Positions 16,014 to 25,561 of a stretch of DNA of 64,000 nt are shown here, one piece after another. This stretch comes from an uncultured Clostridia bacterium (GTDB taxonomy: Bacteria; Bacillota; Clostridia; UBA1381): the NCBI GenBank assembly GCA_934476075.1, contig CAKSNH010000014.1, positions 12,691 to 76,690 of the forward strand. Reading direction: 5' to 3'. The notes beneath the pieces were generated by a model. The model searched no databases. It was not told where the DNA came from and saw only the letters and a list, made by a program, of their open reading frames with translations. Within the stretch, counting starts at the first letter, position 1, and each line of letters opens with the position of its first letter. The translations under genes and the position numbers were made by a program.

Positions 16014-17162
16014 CTATTTTGCAATCAATCTTACAATATCATTGTACAGTACAAAAACCGAAACCAACATCAAAAGAGCAAATCCTATTGTATGCACCAA
16101 GCCTTCTTTTTCGGGCGGAATAGGTTTTCTGCGTATAAGCTCCACAATCATAAAGAACAATCTTCCGCCGTCAAGAGCAGGTATAGGCAATAAATTGAAT
16201 ACACCCAAGTTTATTGTAATAAGCGATACAAGATATAATACGCTTATTGCTCCCGAATGTACCGCCGTATTCATTTCCGTTACAATACCGACAGGACCCG
16301 ATAATTGATTTACACCCAATTTACCCGTCACCATTTTGAATACCGAAACATACACCAATTTTACAACAAATTTTGTAAACTTAAATGCTTCGGGCACTAT
16401 ATTGTATATCGTAACATTCTGCTGTTTCGGAACAAATCCCAAAATAGCACGTTCCGACTCGGTTGAAGTACCTACAAGACTATCATTTTTAATCAATTCG
16501 TCACTGTACGGAATAAAATTTTCCTCCATAACATTATTCACATACTGCTTTACATTAACACCCGTATCTGTATATTCATACACTACTTTTTGCAGTGAAG
16601 GCAGTACAGATACATTAATTTTTTCACTGTCACGCTTTATAACCAAATCAACAGGCTTGTCGACACTCATTTCCGATGTGTACAATGCAATATCCTGATA
16701 AAATCCGACCTTATGACCGTTAAAGCTTACAATCTTATCTCCGCTCTGCACACCGCTTTCCGCCAAATGCGAATTTACATCTACCGTATCAATAATATTT
16801 GTGCTGAAACTTTGCGAGTTTGACACAATAATAATCGCCAAAACAAAACCCAATAAAATATTCAGCACCGCACCGGCAACCACTACCAGCATACGCTGCC
16901 AGACAGGTTTTGCCGAATACCCTCGCTCATCGTCCGTTTCGGTGTCCTCGCCCTCCATTTTGCAGTATCCTCCGATAGGCAATGCACGAATAGAATATAA
17001 AGTTTCCTTACCTTGCTTTTTAAAAATTGCAGGACCCATGCCTATTGCAAATTCCAAAACCTTTATCCCTACCGCTTTTGCGACAATAAAATGTCCAAAC
17101 TCATGTATTGTTATCAATACCAAAAACATTACAATCGTAACAATAGCTGTTACCATATCCAC
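16014..17162 (-). CDS. rseP: Site-2 intramembrane metalloprotease RseP/RasP
   Basis: 382 residues. A zinc HEFGH motif (20-24) sits in the first membrane helix. The PDZ domain lies at about 140-200 (SGVQSGDKIVSFNG), and NLLPIPALDGG in a late helix supplies the third zinc ligand. These proteases cut membrane-embedded anti-sigma factors and leftover signal peptides. It is encoded between dxr and ispG, a conserved order. Confidence 0.95.
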   Translation of the reverse strand: MDMVTAIVTIVMFLVLITIHEFGHFIVAKAVGIKVLEFAIGMGPAIFKKQGKETLYSIRALPIGGYCKMEGEDTETDDERGYSAKPVWQRMLVVVAGAVLNILLGFVLAIIIVSNSQSFSTNIIDTVDVNSHLAESGVQSGDKIVSFNGHKVGFYQDIALYTSEMSVDKPVDLVIKRDSEKINVSVLPSLQKVVYEYTDTGVNVKQYVNNVMEENFIPYSDELIKNDSLVGTSTESERAILGFVPKQQNVTIYNIVPEAFKFTKFVVKLVYVSVFKMVTGKLGVNQLSGPVGIVTEMNTAVHSGAISVLYLVSLITINLGVFNLLPIPALDGGRLFFMIVELIRRKPIPPEKEGLVHTIGFALLMLVSVFVLYNDIVRLIAK

Positions 17163-17180
17163 TCAACTCCTATGCTGTCA

Positions 17181-18344
17181 TTACTTCCGACTTGCAAATT
17201 CAACCGCCTTTTCACGGGCGGTCTTATCTGCCTGTAAAATCTGTTCAATGTTAGGATTATCAATATTTTTTATTTCCGACATTGCATATTCAATAGTGTC
17301 GGCAATGTCCAAATACCCGATTTTTTCTTTCAAAAACATATCAACCGCAACCTCGTCTGCACTGTTGAAAATACACGGCATAATTCCGCCCTTTTTTCCC
17401 GCATTATACGCTAATTTTAACGCATAAAATGTATCTGTATCAGGTTTTGCAAATGTAAGCTCCGAATATTTTGTAAAATCCAGACTTTCTCCCGACATAC
17501 TCAATCTTTTCGGGTAAGTAAGTGCATATTGTATCGGCAGACACATATCCGGCACACCCAGCTGTGCAATCACTGCATTATCAATATATTCTACCATGGA
17601 ATGTACAATGCTCTGCCTGTGCACCAACACGTCAATTTTATCTATCGGCACATCAAAAAGCCACTTTGCCTCAATTACTTCCAAACCTTTATTTACCAAT
17701 GTAGACGAATCAATCGTAACCTTCGCCCCCATATCCCAATTAGGGTGATTTAGAGCGTCCTTTGGTTTCACATTTTTCAATTCATCTCTGCTTTTCCCAA
17801 AGAACGGACCTCCCGACGCTGTCAATAAAATTCTTTTCAATTCGGATTTATTGCTGCTTGCCTGCAATGATTGGAAAATTGCCGAATGTTCACTGTCTAC
17901 GGGAAGCAGCTTAACACCGTAATCCTTGACCAGTTTTGTCACAATATGACCGCCCGTAACCAAAGTTTCCTTGTTTGCCAATGCAATATTTTTTCCGCTT
18001 TTTATAGCCTCGATAGTCGGCAATAATCCCGAAATACCCACAACCGCAACCAATGCGGTGTCTGCATCTTCTATGCAAGCCGTTTCTGTCATTCCCTCTG
18101 TTCCCGACACAATTTTTGTGTTTGTATCGGCAACTTTTATTTTAAGTTCCTTTGCTTTGTCTTGATTTACTACGCACGCAATTTTAGGCTTAAACTCTCT
18201 GATTTGTTCTTCCAGCAACGCAATATTTCTCTGTGCCGACAAACCCACAATCTCAATTTCGTCATGCTCTCTTGCCACTTTAAGAGTTTGAGTTCCGATA
18301 GACCCTGTCGAACCCAATACTGTTACTCTATTTGAAAATCCCAT
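17181..18344 (-). CDS. dxr: 1-deoxy-D-xylulose 5-phosphate reductoisomerase
   Basis: 387 residues. An N-terminal Rossmann GSTGSIGTQTL binds NADPH. Metal and substrate loops include PVDSEHSAIFQ, TASGGPFF and MGAKVTIDSSTLVNKGLE. It makes MEP from DXP, the committed step of the non-mevalonate pathway. It lies between cdsA (14 bases) and rseP. Confidence 0.97.
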   Translation of the reverse strand: MGFSNRVTVLGSTGSIGTQTLKVAREHDEIEIVGLSAQRNIALLEEQIREFKPKIACVVNQDKAKELKIKVADTNTKIVSGTEGMTETACIEDADTALVAVVGISGLLPTIEAIKSGKNIALANKETLVTGGHIVTKLVKDYGVKLLPVDSEHSAIFQSLQASSNKSELKRILLTASGGPFFGKSRDELKNVKPKDALNHPNWDMGAKVTIDSSTLVNKGLEVIEAKWLFDVPIDKIDVLVHRQSIVHSMVEYIDNAVIAQLGVPDMCLPIQYALTYPKRLSMSGESLDFTKYSELTFAKPDTDTFYALKLAYNAGKKGGIMPCIFNSADEVAVDMFLKEKIGYLDIADTIEYAMSEIKNIDNPNIEQILQADKTAREKAVEFASRK

Positions 18345-18358
18345 AAAATATTCCTCGT

Positions 18359-19153
18359 TTATGCTATATAATTTATAACAAAATAAATATAATAATACAC
18401 TACCGGTGCAATAAATACTACACTGTCAAATCTGTCCAATATTCCGCCGTGTCCGGGGAAAATCGTACCAAAATCCTTTATATTGCAGTCACGCTTGATA
18501 GCCGATGCAATTAAATCGCCGAACTGCGACAATACCGATGACACAACTCCGAGCAATGCAAACGACGCATATCCGAGCGTATTAACCGAAAATGCCGTTT
18601 TAATAATAAACGCATACAGCAAACACGATAAAACCGCACTTACCACACCGCCTATTGCACCCTCAACCGTCTTTTTCGGACTTACGTGCGGTATCAGTTT
18701 ATGCTTTCCGAAGAAATATCCGCCGAAATATGCTCCCACATCTGTCATCCATGCACACACAAAAATCGGTAATGTCATAAAAATGCCAAATCCATTATTC
18801 AGCCATATAATCGCCGACATAAAAAATACAATATAAAATGTAGCAAATGCCGTTGAATAAACATCTTTAAAGCTTGTTTTCCCATGCAAAAATACACTTG
18901 ATATTAAGAATAAAGCCATAACCGCAATAATTGCAGTCTGCACCGCCGACAAATATATTCCCACACCCAATAAAGCCGCAGAAACAAATCCCAAAGCTGT
19001 AAGCACTTTATTCAATTTCATTGAACGGTATAACTCCCACAACGCTCCTACAATCAATACAACAACCGCAATATTAAATACTGTTTTCCCCAGAAAAACC
19101 ACTGCAAAAAATATAGCCAAACTCACAAATGAAGTCAATACACGTTGCAGCAT
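18359..19153 (-). CDS. cdsA: Phosphatidate cytidylyltransferase
   Basis: 264 residues with about seven to eight membrane helices. The C-terminal family signature is FGDLIASAIKRDCNIKDFG followed by IFPGHGGILDRFDS. It forms CDP-diacylglycerol for phospholipid synthesis at the membrane. It overlaps neither neighbour and lies 4 bases after uppS. Confidence 0.95.
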   Translation of the reverse strand: MLQRVLTSFVSLAIFFAVVFLGKTVFNIAVVVLIVGALWELYRSMKLNKVLTALGFVSAALLGVGIYLSAVQTAIIAVMALFLISSVFLHGKTSFKDVYSTAFATFYIVFFMSAIIWLNNGFGIFMTLPIFVCAWMTDVGAYFGGYFFGKHKLIPHVSPKKTVEGAIGGVVSAVLSCLLYAFIIKTAFSVNTLGYASFALLGVVSSVLSQFGDLIASAIKRDCNIKDFGTIFPGHGGILDRFDSVVFIAPVVYYYIYFVINYIA

Positions 19154-19157
19154 TTAA

Positions 19158-19895
19158 TCACACTCCCCCAAAACGTCTGCCTCTGTTCTGATAATCACAG
19201 ATAGCGTCATACAAATCCTCTTTGTCAAAATCAGGCCACAATTTTTTCGTAAACCAAAATTCAGAATAAGTACTCTGCCAAGTCATAAAATTACTCAATC
19301 TTTCCTCTCCGCTTGTTCTGATAATCAAATCAGGGTCAGGCTGACCGCCTGTATAAAGATATTCGCTGAATTTACTTGCTGAAATATCATCAATACTATA
19401 ATTACCATTTTCCACATCTTTAATAACATTTTTTACAGCCGAAATAATTTCTTCCCTTCCGCCGTAATTCAATGCAATGTTCATTACAATACCATCATTT
19501 TTTGACGTAAATTCTTCTGTTTTAATAATCTGTTTCTGCATTTCCTCGCTCAGCTCTTTTCTCGAACCAATCGCACGAATTACAACATTTTCGCCTGCCA
19601 ACGTTTTTTCGGCATTAACCAAATAATCCATAAGCAAATTCATCAAATAATCAACTTCGGCTTTCGGACGTTTCCAATTTTCCGTTGAAAACGCATACAC
19701 TGTTATGTACTTAATTCCTATATTATTACATTCGGTAACTATTTTTTTCAATGTATCCGCACCGGCAGAATGTCCCGCACTTCTCGGAAGTCCACGCTTT
19801 TTCGCCCATCTGCCGTTGCCGTCCATAATAACTCCTATATGAACAGGCAAATTATCAAAATCAATTTTTCTATCTTTTTTTCGCTTAAAAAACAC
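19158..19895 (-). CDS. uppS: Undecaprenyl diphosphate synthase
   Basis: 245 residues with a GTG start preceded by AGAGGTG at 5 bases. The catalytic Asp25 lies in HIGVIMDGNGRWAKKRG; YAFSTENWKRP and TSGEERLSNFM with WQSTYSEFWFT follow. It adds isoprene units in cis to make the C55 carrier of wall synthesis. First gene of the uppS-cdsA-dxr-rseP-ispG run, with its own promoter. Confidence 0.96.
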   Translation of the reverse strand: MFFKRKKDRKIDFDNLPVHIGVIMDGNGRWAKKRGLPRSAGHSAGADTLKKIVTECNNIGIKYITVYAFSTENWKRPKAEVDYLMNLLMDYLVNAEKTLAGENVVIRAIGSRKELSEEMQKQIIKTEEFTSKNDGIVMNIALNYGGREEIISAVKNVIKDVENGNYSIDDISASKFSEYLYTGGQPDPDLIIRTSGEERLSNFMTWQSTYSEFWFTKKLWPDFDKEDLYDAICDYQNRGRRFGGV

Positions 19896-19922
19896 AAAAA
19901 CACCTCTTAGACATAAACTTCA

Positions 19923-19951
19923 ATTATCATTTACAATACAATTAAACGCAA
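19923..19951 (-). promoter_or_regulatory. Probable promoter of uppS
   Basis: TTGCGT (19946-19951), a 17-base spacer and GATAAT (19923-19928) on the minus strand lie 28 bases before the GTG start. Confidence 0.5.
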
Positions 19952-19986
19952 CTAACCATATTGTAAATAAAAACCGAATATATACA

Positions 19987-20017
19987 TTTTAGGGCTTGCA
20001 TACTACAAGCCCTAAAA
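19987..20017 (-). terminator. Hairpin after frr
   Basis: A perfect 12-bp stem TTTTAGGGCTTG/CAAGCCCTAAAA with a 7-base loop starts 15 bases after the frr stop. No T-run follows on either strand, so it may stabilise the frr 3' end as much as terminate. Confidence 0.55.
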
Positions 20018-20031
20018 TAATAATATATAAA

Positions 20032-20586
20032 TCAAACTTCAATAATTTCTTTTTCCTTAGCTGCTGTGACATCATCAATAACCTTGATATACTTATCTGT
20101 AACAGCTTGCACATCTTTTTCAATGCCCTTGAAATCGTCTTCCGTAACTTCGCTCTTTTTCTTCATATCTTTATATTTATCCATAGCGTCACGGCGAACG
20201 TTACGAACGGCAACCTTAGCTTCTTCCGAATATTTCTTTACAATCTTAACTAATTCTTTTCTTCTTTCCTCTGTTAGCGGCGGGAAGTTCAAACGAATAA
20301 CCTTACCGTCATTTGTAGGTGACAATCCCAAATCTGCTTTTTGAATAGCTTTTTCTATTTCTGATAAAACACTCAAATCCCACGGCTGAACAACCAACAA
20401 TCTTGGTTCGGGAGAAGAAATAGAACCAACCTGTGCAAGCGGAGTTTGTGTTCCATAATACTCAATAGTAACCTTGTCTAATACAGACGCATTTGCACGT
20501 CCTGCTCTGATAGTTTTCAATTCCGATTCAAATGCCGCAACTGATTTTTCCATTTTGTTTTCGATTTCAGGGTAATTACCTGCCAT
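20032..20586 (-). CDS. frr: Ribosome recycling factor
   Basis: 184 residues, normal length. The three-helix bundle has LKTIRAGRANASVLDKV and VRNVRRDAMDKYK. With EF-G it splits post-termination ribosomes. It lies 33 bases after pyrH, the usual pairing. Confidence 0.97.
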   Translation of the reverse strand: MAGNYPEIENKMEKSVAAFESELKTIRAGRANASVLDKVTIEYYGTQTPLAQVGSISSPEPRLLVVQPWDLSVLSEIEKAIQKADLGLSPTNDGKVIRLNFPPLTEERRKELVKIVKKYSEEAKVAVRNVRRDAMDKYKDMKKKSEVTEDDFKGIEKDVQAVTDKYIKVIDDVTAAKEKEIIEV

Positions 20587-20619
20587 AATTAAACATTCCT
20601 TTCGATATATGTATTTGTA

Positions 20620-21327
20620 TTATCTTGATACCATAGTACCAATTTTTTCACCTTTCACTGCCTTTACAATGTTTTCAGGCTTATCCAATCCGAACACTAA
20701 AATCGGAATATTATTATCCATACAAAGTGATGTAGCAGTTGAATCCATAACCCCCAAACCACGATTTAATACATCAATATATGATAGTTCGTCAAACTTA
20801 ACCGCATCGGGATTAATATTAGGGTCGCTGTCGTATACTCCGTCAACCTTTTTAGCCAAAAGAATAATTTCAGCGTCAATTTCAGCCGCACGCAAAGCCG
20901 CAGTTGTATCTGTCGAGAAGAATGGATTACCTGTACCGCAGCCGAATATAACCACTCTGCCCTTTTCCAAATGACGCACTGCCTTGCCTCTGATATAAGG
21001 CTCTGCAATCTGACGCATTTCAATAGCTGTCTGCACTCTTGTAGGGATTCCGCACGCTTCAAGAGCATCACAAAGTGCCAGTGCATTAATTACAGTTGCA
21101 AGCATACCCATATGGTCTGCACGGGTTCTGTCCATATTTTCACCGCTTCTGCCACGCCAGAAGTTACCTCCGCCGACAACAATAGCCACCGACACGCCCA
21201 AATCTACACATTTTTTAATATTTTCCGAAATCTCTTTAACTGTTTCCGTATTCAAACCAAAGCGATTTTCTCCCGCCAAAGCCTCACCGCTTACTTTAAG
21301 TAGAACTCTTTTATATTTTGCACTCAT
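20620..21327 (-). CDS. pyrH: UMP kinase
   Basis: 235 residues from the ATG at 21327 (GGAG at 4 bases); an ATG at 21351 has no ribosome site. Amino-acid-kinase fold with KRVLLKVSGEAL, GGGNFWRG, ADHMGMLATVINAL and STDTTAALRAAEI. It phosphorylates UMP to UDP. In many Bacillota it follows rpsB-tsf; here neither is present and the gene has its own promoter and a leader with an intrinsic terminator. Confidence 0.96.
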   Translation of the reverse strand: MSAKYKRVLLKVSGEALAGENRFGLNTETVKEISENIKKCVDLGVSVAIVVGGGNFWRGRSGENMDRTRADHMGMLATVINALALCDALEACGIPTRVQTAIEMRQIAEPYIRGKAVRHLEKGRVVIFGCGTGNPFFSTDTTAALRAAEIDAEIILLAKKVDGVYDSDPNINPDAVKFDELSYIDVLNRGLGVMDSTATSLCMDNNIPILVFGLDKPENIVKAVKGEKIGTMVSR

Positions 21328-21372
21328 ACTGCTCCAATACCTTTCCGACATATAGTCTTTTTTATGCGTTTT

Positions 21373-21411
21373 AAAAAAGGGAACACAAAATATTACTATT
21401 AAAGTGCCCCC
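21373..21411 (-). terminator. Terminator inside the pyrH leader
   Basis: On the minus strand GGGGGCAC (21404-21411) pairs with GTGTTCCC (21379-21386), with two G-T pairs, and six Ts follow. It lies about 10 bases after the predicted transcript start and ends 46 bases before the pyrH ATG, so it could be an attenuator. No PyrR-type binding loop was recognised. Confidence 0.6.
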
Positions 21412-21423
21412 TAACTTAAATAC

Positions 21424-21452
21424 ATTATACTATGTTTACACTTATAATTCAA
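21424..21452 (-). promoter_or_regulatory. Promoter of pyrH-frr
   Basis: TTGAAT (21447-21452), 17 bases and a perfect TATAAT (21424-21429) on the minus strand put the start near 21417, upstream of the leader terminator. Confidence 0.7.
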
Positions 21453-21560
21453 GCAAACTTTATAAATAAATATTATTTATTTTCACATAATTGCTACACA
21501 TATATAATATAATATTTACCCCGTCTTGTCAACCGTGAATTTGTACTTTTGCCTAACATT

Positions 21561-21596
21561 AAAAAAGTGCACAAGTCCGAAGGCTTGTACACTTTC
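21561..21596 (-). terminator. Terminator of the SDR gene
   Basis: A 12-bp stem (AAAGTGTACAAG with CTTGTGCACTTT, one G-T pair) and CCTTCGGA loop, followed by a run of Ts on the minus strand, lies 17 bases after the stop. Confidence 0.9.
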
Positions 21597-21613
21597 ATAT
21601 AATATCTTACTTA

Positions 21614-22417
21614 TTATTGTGGTTGTTTACCGATGTAAGCAAGGATACCGCCGTCAACATATAGAACGTGACCGTTTACGAAGTTAGATGCATCTGATGC
21701 TAGGAATACAGCAGGACCCATCAAATCTTCCGGACTACCCCAACGAGCAGCAGGAGTCTTAGCAATGATAAATTGGTCGAATGGGTGTCTTGAACCGTCC
21801 GGTTGAATTTCTCTCAAAGGAGCTGTTTGAGGAGTAGCAATATAACCAGGACCGATACCGTTACATTGGATATTGTGTTCACCGTATTCTGAACAAATAT
21901 TTCTTGTAAGCATCTTCAAACCGCCCTTAGCAGCAGCATAAGCTGATACAGTTTCACGGCCAAGTTCACTCATCATTGAACAGATGTTGATAATCTTACC
22001 ATGACCCTTTTTAATCATGCTAGGAATAACAGCCTTTGATACGATGAACGGAGCATTAAGGTCAACATCGATAACTTGTCTGAATTCTTCGGCTGTCATA
22101 TCGCACATAGGAATTCTCTTAATGATACCGGCATTGTTTACCAAAATGTCGATTACGCCAACTTCTGCTTCGATTTTAGCAACCATATCTTTAACCATTG
22201 CTTCGTTAGTAACGTCGCAAACATATCCCTTTGCGTCGATACCGTCTTCTTTATATGATGCCAAACCTCTGTCAACAAATTCTTGCTTAATATCACAGAA
22301 TACGATTTTTGCACCGCTTGCAGCATAACTCTTAGCGATAGCATAACCAATACCGTATGATGCACCTGTAATAAGTGCGATTTTGCCTTCAAGGCTAAAA
22401 TTCTTCAAAAAATCCAT
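21614..22417 (-). CDS. SDR dehydrogenase, gluconate 5-dehydrogenase type
   Basis: 267 residues of a classical short-chain dehydrogenase. TGASYGIG (17-24) binds the nucleotide, NNAG follows the fourth strand, and the catalytic Ser-Tyr-Lys is in ICSMMS...YAAAK. The segment GYIATPQTAPLRE with DGSRHPFDQFIIAKTPAARWG is typical of gluconate 5-dehydrogenases (IdnO/KduD-like), which interconvert gluconate and 5-ketogluconate. It is monocistronic with its own terminator and no sugar-acid genes nearby, so the exact substrate is inferred. Confidence 0.88.
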   Translation of the reverse strand: MDFLKNFSLEGKIALITGASYGIGYAIAKSYAASGAKIVFCDIKQEFVDRGLASYKEDGIDAKGYVCDVTNEAMVKDMVAKIEAEVGVIDILVNNAGIIKRIPMCDMTAEEFRQVIDVDLNAPFIVSKAVIPSMIKKGHGKIINICSMMSELGRETVSAYAAAKGGLKMLTRNICSEYGEHNIQCNGIGPGYIATPQTAPLREIQPDGSRHPFDQFIIAKTPAARWGSPEDLMGPAVFLASDASNFVNGHVLYVDGGILAYIGKQPQ

Positions 22418-22494
22418 TATAAAAAACCTCCAAAAATTAATATATAAATAATTTAAAATTATTTCAATTTTTAATGCGATAATACCGTTTCAAA

Positions 22495-22881
22495 TTAAAC
22501 CAACGGAGTAGGTCTGTAAATCAAGTGTAGGATATTACCGTCAATATCTCTGAAAAAGAATGTTTTAATCCCCTTTGCACTGACAGAAACATCTGTCAAC
22601 ACTTCCACATTCTCTCCCTTTAATTTAGCAACAAGTGTATCAAATTCATCATCGCTCACACCAAGTGCAATATGTCTGATACCGCCTGTTTTCAATTCGT
22701 TTGTACCGTTATCCAAGTCTGACATGATAAACTCAATCATGCTCTTATCAGCGAAAGCCAAGAAATATGTACCCTTGCCGTTGTCATATACAACTTCGCC
22801 GCCGAACATTGACTGATACCAATCTTTTAATTTTAGTGTATCTTTTGAAATAATCGCAAGATGTTCAATACCGTTTATCAT
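22495..22881 (-). CDS. VOC-family (glyoxalase-fold) protein
   Basis: 128 residues from the ATG at 22881, which has GAGGAGGGA upstream; the frame runs 18 codons further. The paired beta-alpha-beta-beta-beta modules of the vicinal-oxygen-chelate fold are evident from INGIEHLAII, GIRHIALGV and FFFRDIDGNILHLI. Metal-ligand positions are His and Glu-like. Substrate unknown; some members are glyoxalase I, lactoylglutathione or antibiotic-binding proteins. Confidence 0.85.
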   Translation of the reverse strand: MINGIEHLAIISKDTLKLKDWYQSMFGGEVVYDNGKGTYFLAFADKSMIEFIMSDLDNGTNELKTGGIRHIALGVSDDEFDTLVAKLKGENVEVLTDVSVSAKGIKTFFFRDIDGNILHLIYRPTPLV

Positions 22882-23034
22882 TGTAAGTCCCTCCTCAAAT
22901 TCAATATCAATATTATTGTAACACAAAAAAATCATTTAATCAATAAAATTCAACCAAATTTTTATCGTTATTTATTTATCACACTATCACACATTTCCCG
23001 TGCAATTTTTTTGACCGATTTTAATCAAATATTA

Positions 23035-23505
23035 TTACTCAACTACTGAATTTTTATTATCGCCAAGCAATATTTTTTCTATTATTTTTGCCGCATCTTC
23101 CACACAACCCAAACACGGGCGTTTTTTATAATACTGCTCCGTCCTGTCCTGCGGTCTTGCACTTGTATCCTTCGGCTTTGAACTGCCCAATAATTCGGCA
23201 CAAATTGTAGTACCGTTCATTTTTTCAAATTCATTCGCCATTTCACGAACCGTTTTGTAAATCAGTTCTCTTGTGTCAATATCCTTCGGCACACCTTTGC
23301 TGTACTTTAATCCGACAAGCATATACATACCTGTAACAGCCCCACACACATTACGCATACGTCCCATCCCGCCGCCGAATCCCTCTGCCATTTTTGCCGC
23401 CAATTCCGGCTCAACTCCAAACAAATCCGCATAAGCCGTAACAACCGACTGCGAACAGTTATATCCTTTTTTAAAATTTTCCTTTGCAAGTTCTACCCTA
23501 TCCAT
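23035..23505 (-). CDS. C-GCAxxG-C-C family putative redox protein
   Basis: 156 residues. The family's spaced cysteines are visible: YNCSQSV near residue 17, VCGAVTGM, TICAELLG and PCLGCVEDAAKI. Such small proteins are frequent in anaerobes and are assumed to be redox-active or metal-binding, often beside transporters or oxidoreductases; no function is proven. It lies 17 bases after recG's start region on the minus strand (recG is downstream, ATG at 25550 being upstream of it), so it is the gene after recG. Confidence 0.85.
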   Translation of the reverse strand: MDRVELAKENFKKGYNCSQSVVTAYADLFGVEPELAAKMAEGFGGGMGRMRNVCGAVTGMYMLVGLKYSKGVPKDIDTRELIYKTVREMANEFEKMNGTTICAELLGSSKPKDTSARPQDRTEQYYKKRPCLGCVEDAAKIIEKILLGDNKNSVVE

Positions 23506-23522
23506 TTTAACTTAAAAGCTCC

Positions 23523-25550
23523 TTAATTCATCGCTATATCCTCACTGAAAATACTGTTTGTCCGTAATTTCAAATTAGGATAATCGTCAATATTTTTCGT
23601 CTGCATGAAATCCGATACTGCTTTTTGTGCCTGTTTCAATATATCCATGTCGGAAAATAAATTTGCGATTTTCATTTCAGGCAACCCATGCTGACGCACA
23701 CCAAAAAAATCGCCCGGTCCACGCAGTTTCAAATCCTGTTCGGATATATAAAACCCATCATTTGACTCACACATGGTTTCCATACGTTTTTTTGTAACTT
23801 CATTGTTCCCATGTGCAAAAAGCACGCAATACGCTTGATTTCTACCTCTGCCGACACGTCCTCTCAGCTGGTGCAGCTGACTTAAACCAAATCTTTCCGC
23901 ATTTTCTATAATCATAATATTTGCATTCGGCACATTAACCCCGACCTCAATTACAGTGGTTGATACAAGCACATTAATTCTGCCCTCCGCAAATTCATTC
24001 ATGATGCCGTCTTTTTCAGCGGCACGCATTTTGCCGTGCAGCAAGCCTATTTTCATTTTTGGAAAAATCGTCCGCAATTTATCCGCAAGATTTTCCGCAT
24101 TCTGCAAATCTGTTTTTTCGGTTTCTTCAATTAACGGGCATACTATATACACCTGCGTACCCAAATCCACATTTTTTTCGATAAATTTAAAAATACGCTG
24201 ACGCATATTCTCTCCCACCGCATATGTTTTTACAGGCTTTCTTCCCGGCGGCAGTTCGTCAATGATTGACAAATCCAAATCACCGTATAAAATCAGTGCC
24301 AACGTTCTCGGTATCGGTGTGGCGGTCATAATCAAAACGTGCGGCGCAGCACCTTTTTTCGCCAATGCCGCACGCTGATTTACACCAAACCTGTGCTGTT
24401 CGTCCGCCACAACCAAACCCAAATTTTTATACTCCACTTTTTCCTGTATAATTGCGTGCGTGCCGACAATAATATCCGCCGTACCCAACAATATCTGTTC
24501 ATTAGCCAAACGCTTTTCTTTTGCCGTCATGCTCCCTGTCAAAAGCAGAATATTAATATCCGTATCCTTAAAGAATTCGCTGAACGTTTCAAAATGCTGA
24601 GCCGCCAAAATCTCCGTAGGTGCCATAATTGCGGCTTGAAAACCATTCTTCACCGCCGTATACATAGCCCCCGCCGCCACAACAGTCTTGCCCGAACCGA
24701 CATCGCCCTGCACAAGCCTGTTCATAGGGTGCTTTTCAGTCATATCCCGCAAAATTTCATTCAGTGCATTATTCTGTGCATTCGTAAGCTTAAACGGCAG
24801 TTTGCTCAAAAAATCATTCACACAATTTATATCCGCAAAAGCATTGCCGTCCTCACGTCTGACACGCATTTTCTGCAAATTCAATGCAAGCTGCAAGACA
24901 AACAATTCCTCAAACACAAATCGTCTGCGTGCTATTTCATAATCGTCAAACGTTTTCGGAAAATGAATATTCTGCATGGCATAACCGATATGTGCCAATT
25001 TATATTTTTCACGAATATAATCGGGCAGCGTGTCATCTAAATCCCTTACACTTTCCATCGCCTGTTCCATAGCCGACTGAACTATTTTTTGCGACAGTCC
25101 GTCCGTCAGCGGATAAACCGGCACTATTTTTCCCGTAATCTTTTTTTCTTCGGGTCTTTCAAAAACAGGATTTAATATGGTTTTTTTGCCGTTTTTCAAC
25201 TCTATTTTGCCGTAGAATATATATTTCTCGCCCGCCATAAATTTGTTTTTCAAATATTTATTATTGTACCACATAGCATTGATATTGCCGCTGTCATCAA
25301 ACAATACCATTGTTTGTATGGTAAGATTTTTCCGCACCCATTTTTCCTTTACGGGTGCAAACACAACACCTTCTATGCACACCGTTTCTCCGTCCGACAC
25401 CTGTGCAATCGGCTTGCATTTTGTCCTGTCCTCATAATTTTTCGGGAAAAAGTACAATAAATCGGTTATTGTTTTGATATTCTTTTTTTCAAACAATTTT
25501 GCACGAGCCTCGCCCACACCTTTTAAATATCGGATACTTTTATTGTCCAT
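23523..25550 (-). CDS. recG: ATP-dependent DNA helicase RecG
   Basis: 675 residues, normal length. The N-terminal OB 'wedge' domain that binds branched DNA is followed by a helicase core with Walker A GDVGSGKTVVAAGA, DEQHRFGV, TATPIPRTLAL and a motif VI with LHQLRGRVGRG. It remodels stalled forks and Holliday junctions. It lies 11 bases after fakA, a common order. Confidence 0.97.
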   Translation of the reverse strand: MDNKSIRYLKGVGEARAKLFEKKNIKTITDLLYFFPKNYEDRTKCKPIAQVSDGETVCIEGVVFAPVKEKWVRKNLTIQTMVLFDDSGNINAMWYNNKYLKNKFMAGEKYIFYGKIELKNGKKTILNPVFERPEEKKITGKIVPVYPLTDGLSQKIVQSAMEQAMESVRDLDDTLPDYIREKYKLAHIGYAMQNIHFPKTFDDYEIARRRFVFEELFVLQLALNLQKMRVRREDGNAFADINCVNDFLSKLPFKLTNAQNNALNEILRDMTEKHPMNRLVQGDVGSGKTVVAAGAMYTAVKNGFQAAIMAPTEILAAQHFETFSEFFKDTDINILLLTGSMTAKEKRLANEQILLGTADIIVGTHAIIQEKVEYKNLGLVVADEQHRFGVNQRAALAKKGAAPHVLIMTATPIPRTLALILYGDLDLSIIDELPPGRKPVKTYAVGENMRQRIFKFIEKNVDLGTQVYIVCPLIEETEKTDLQNAENLADKLRTIFPKMKIGLLHGKMRAAEKDGIMNEFAEGRINVLVSTTVIEVGVNVPNANIMIIENAERFGLSQLHQLRGRVGRGRNQAYCVLFAHGNNEVTKKRMETMCESNDGFYISEQDLKLRGPGDFFGVRQHGLPEMKIANLFSDMDILKQAQKAVSDFMQTKNIDDYPNLKLRTNSIFSEDIAMN

Positions 25551-25561
25551 ACTCCAAAATC

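Noticed and set aside
24339..25040. 233-residue plus-strand frame
   Set aside because: It is antisense to recG, full of His/Arg/Cys, with no ribosome site or family resemblance.
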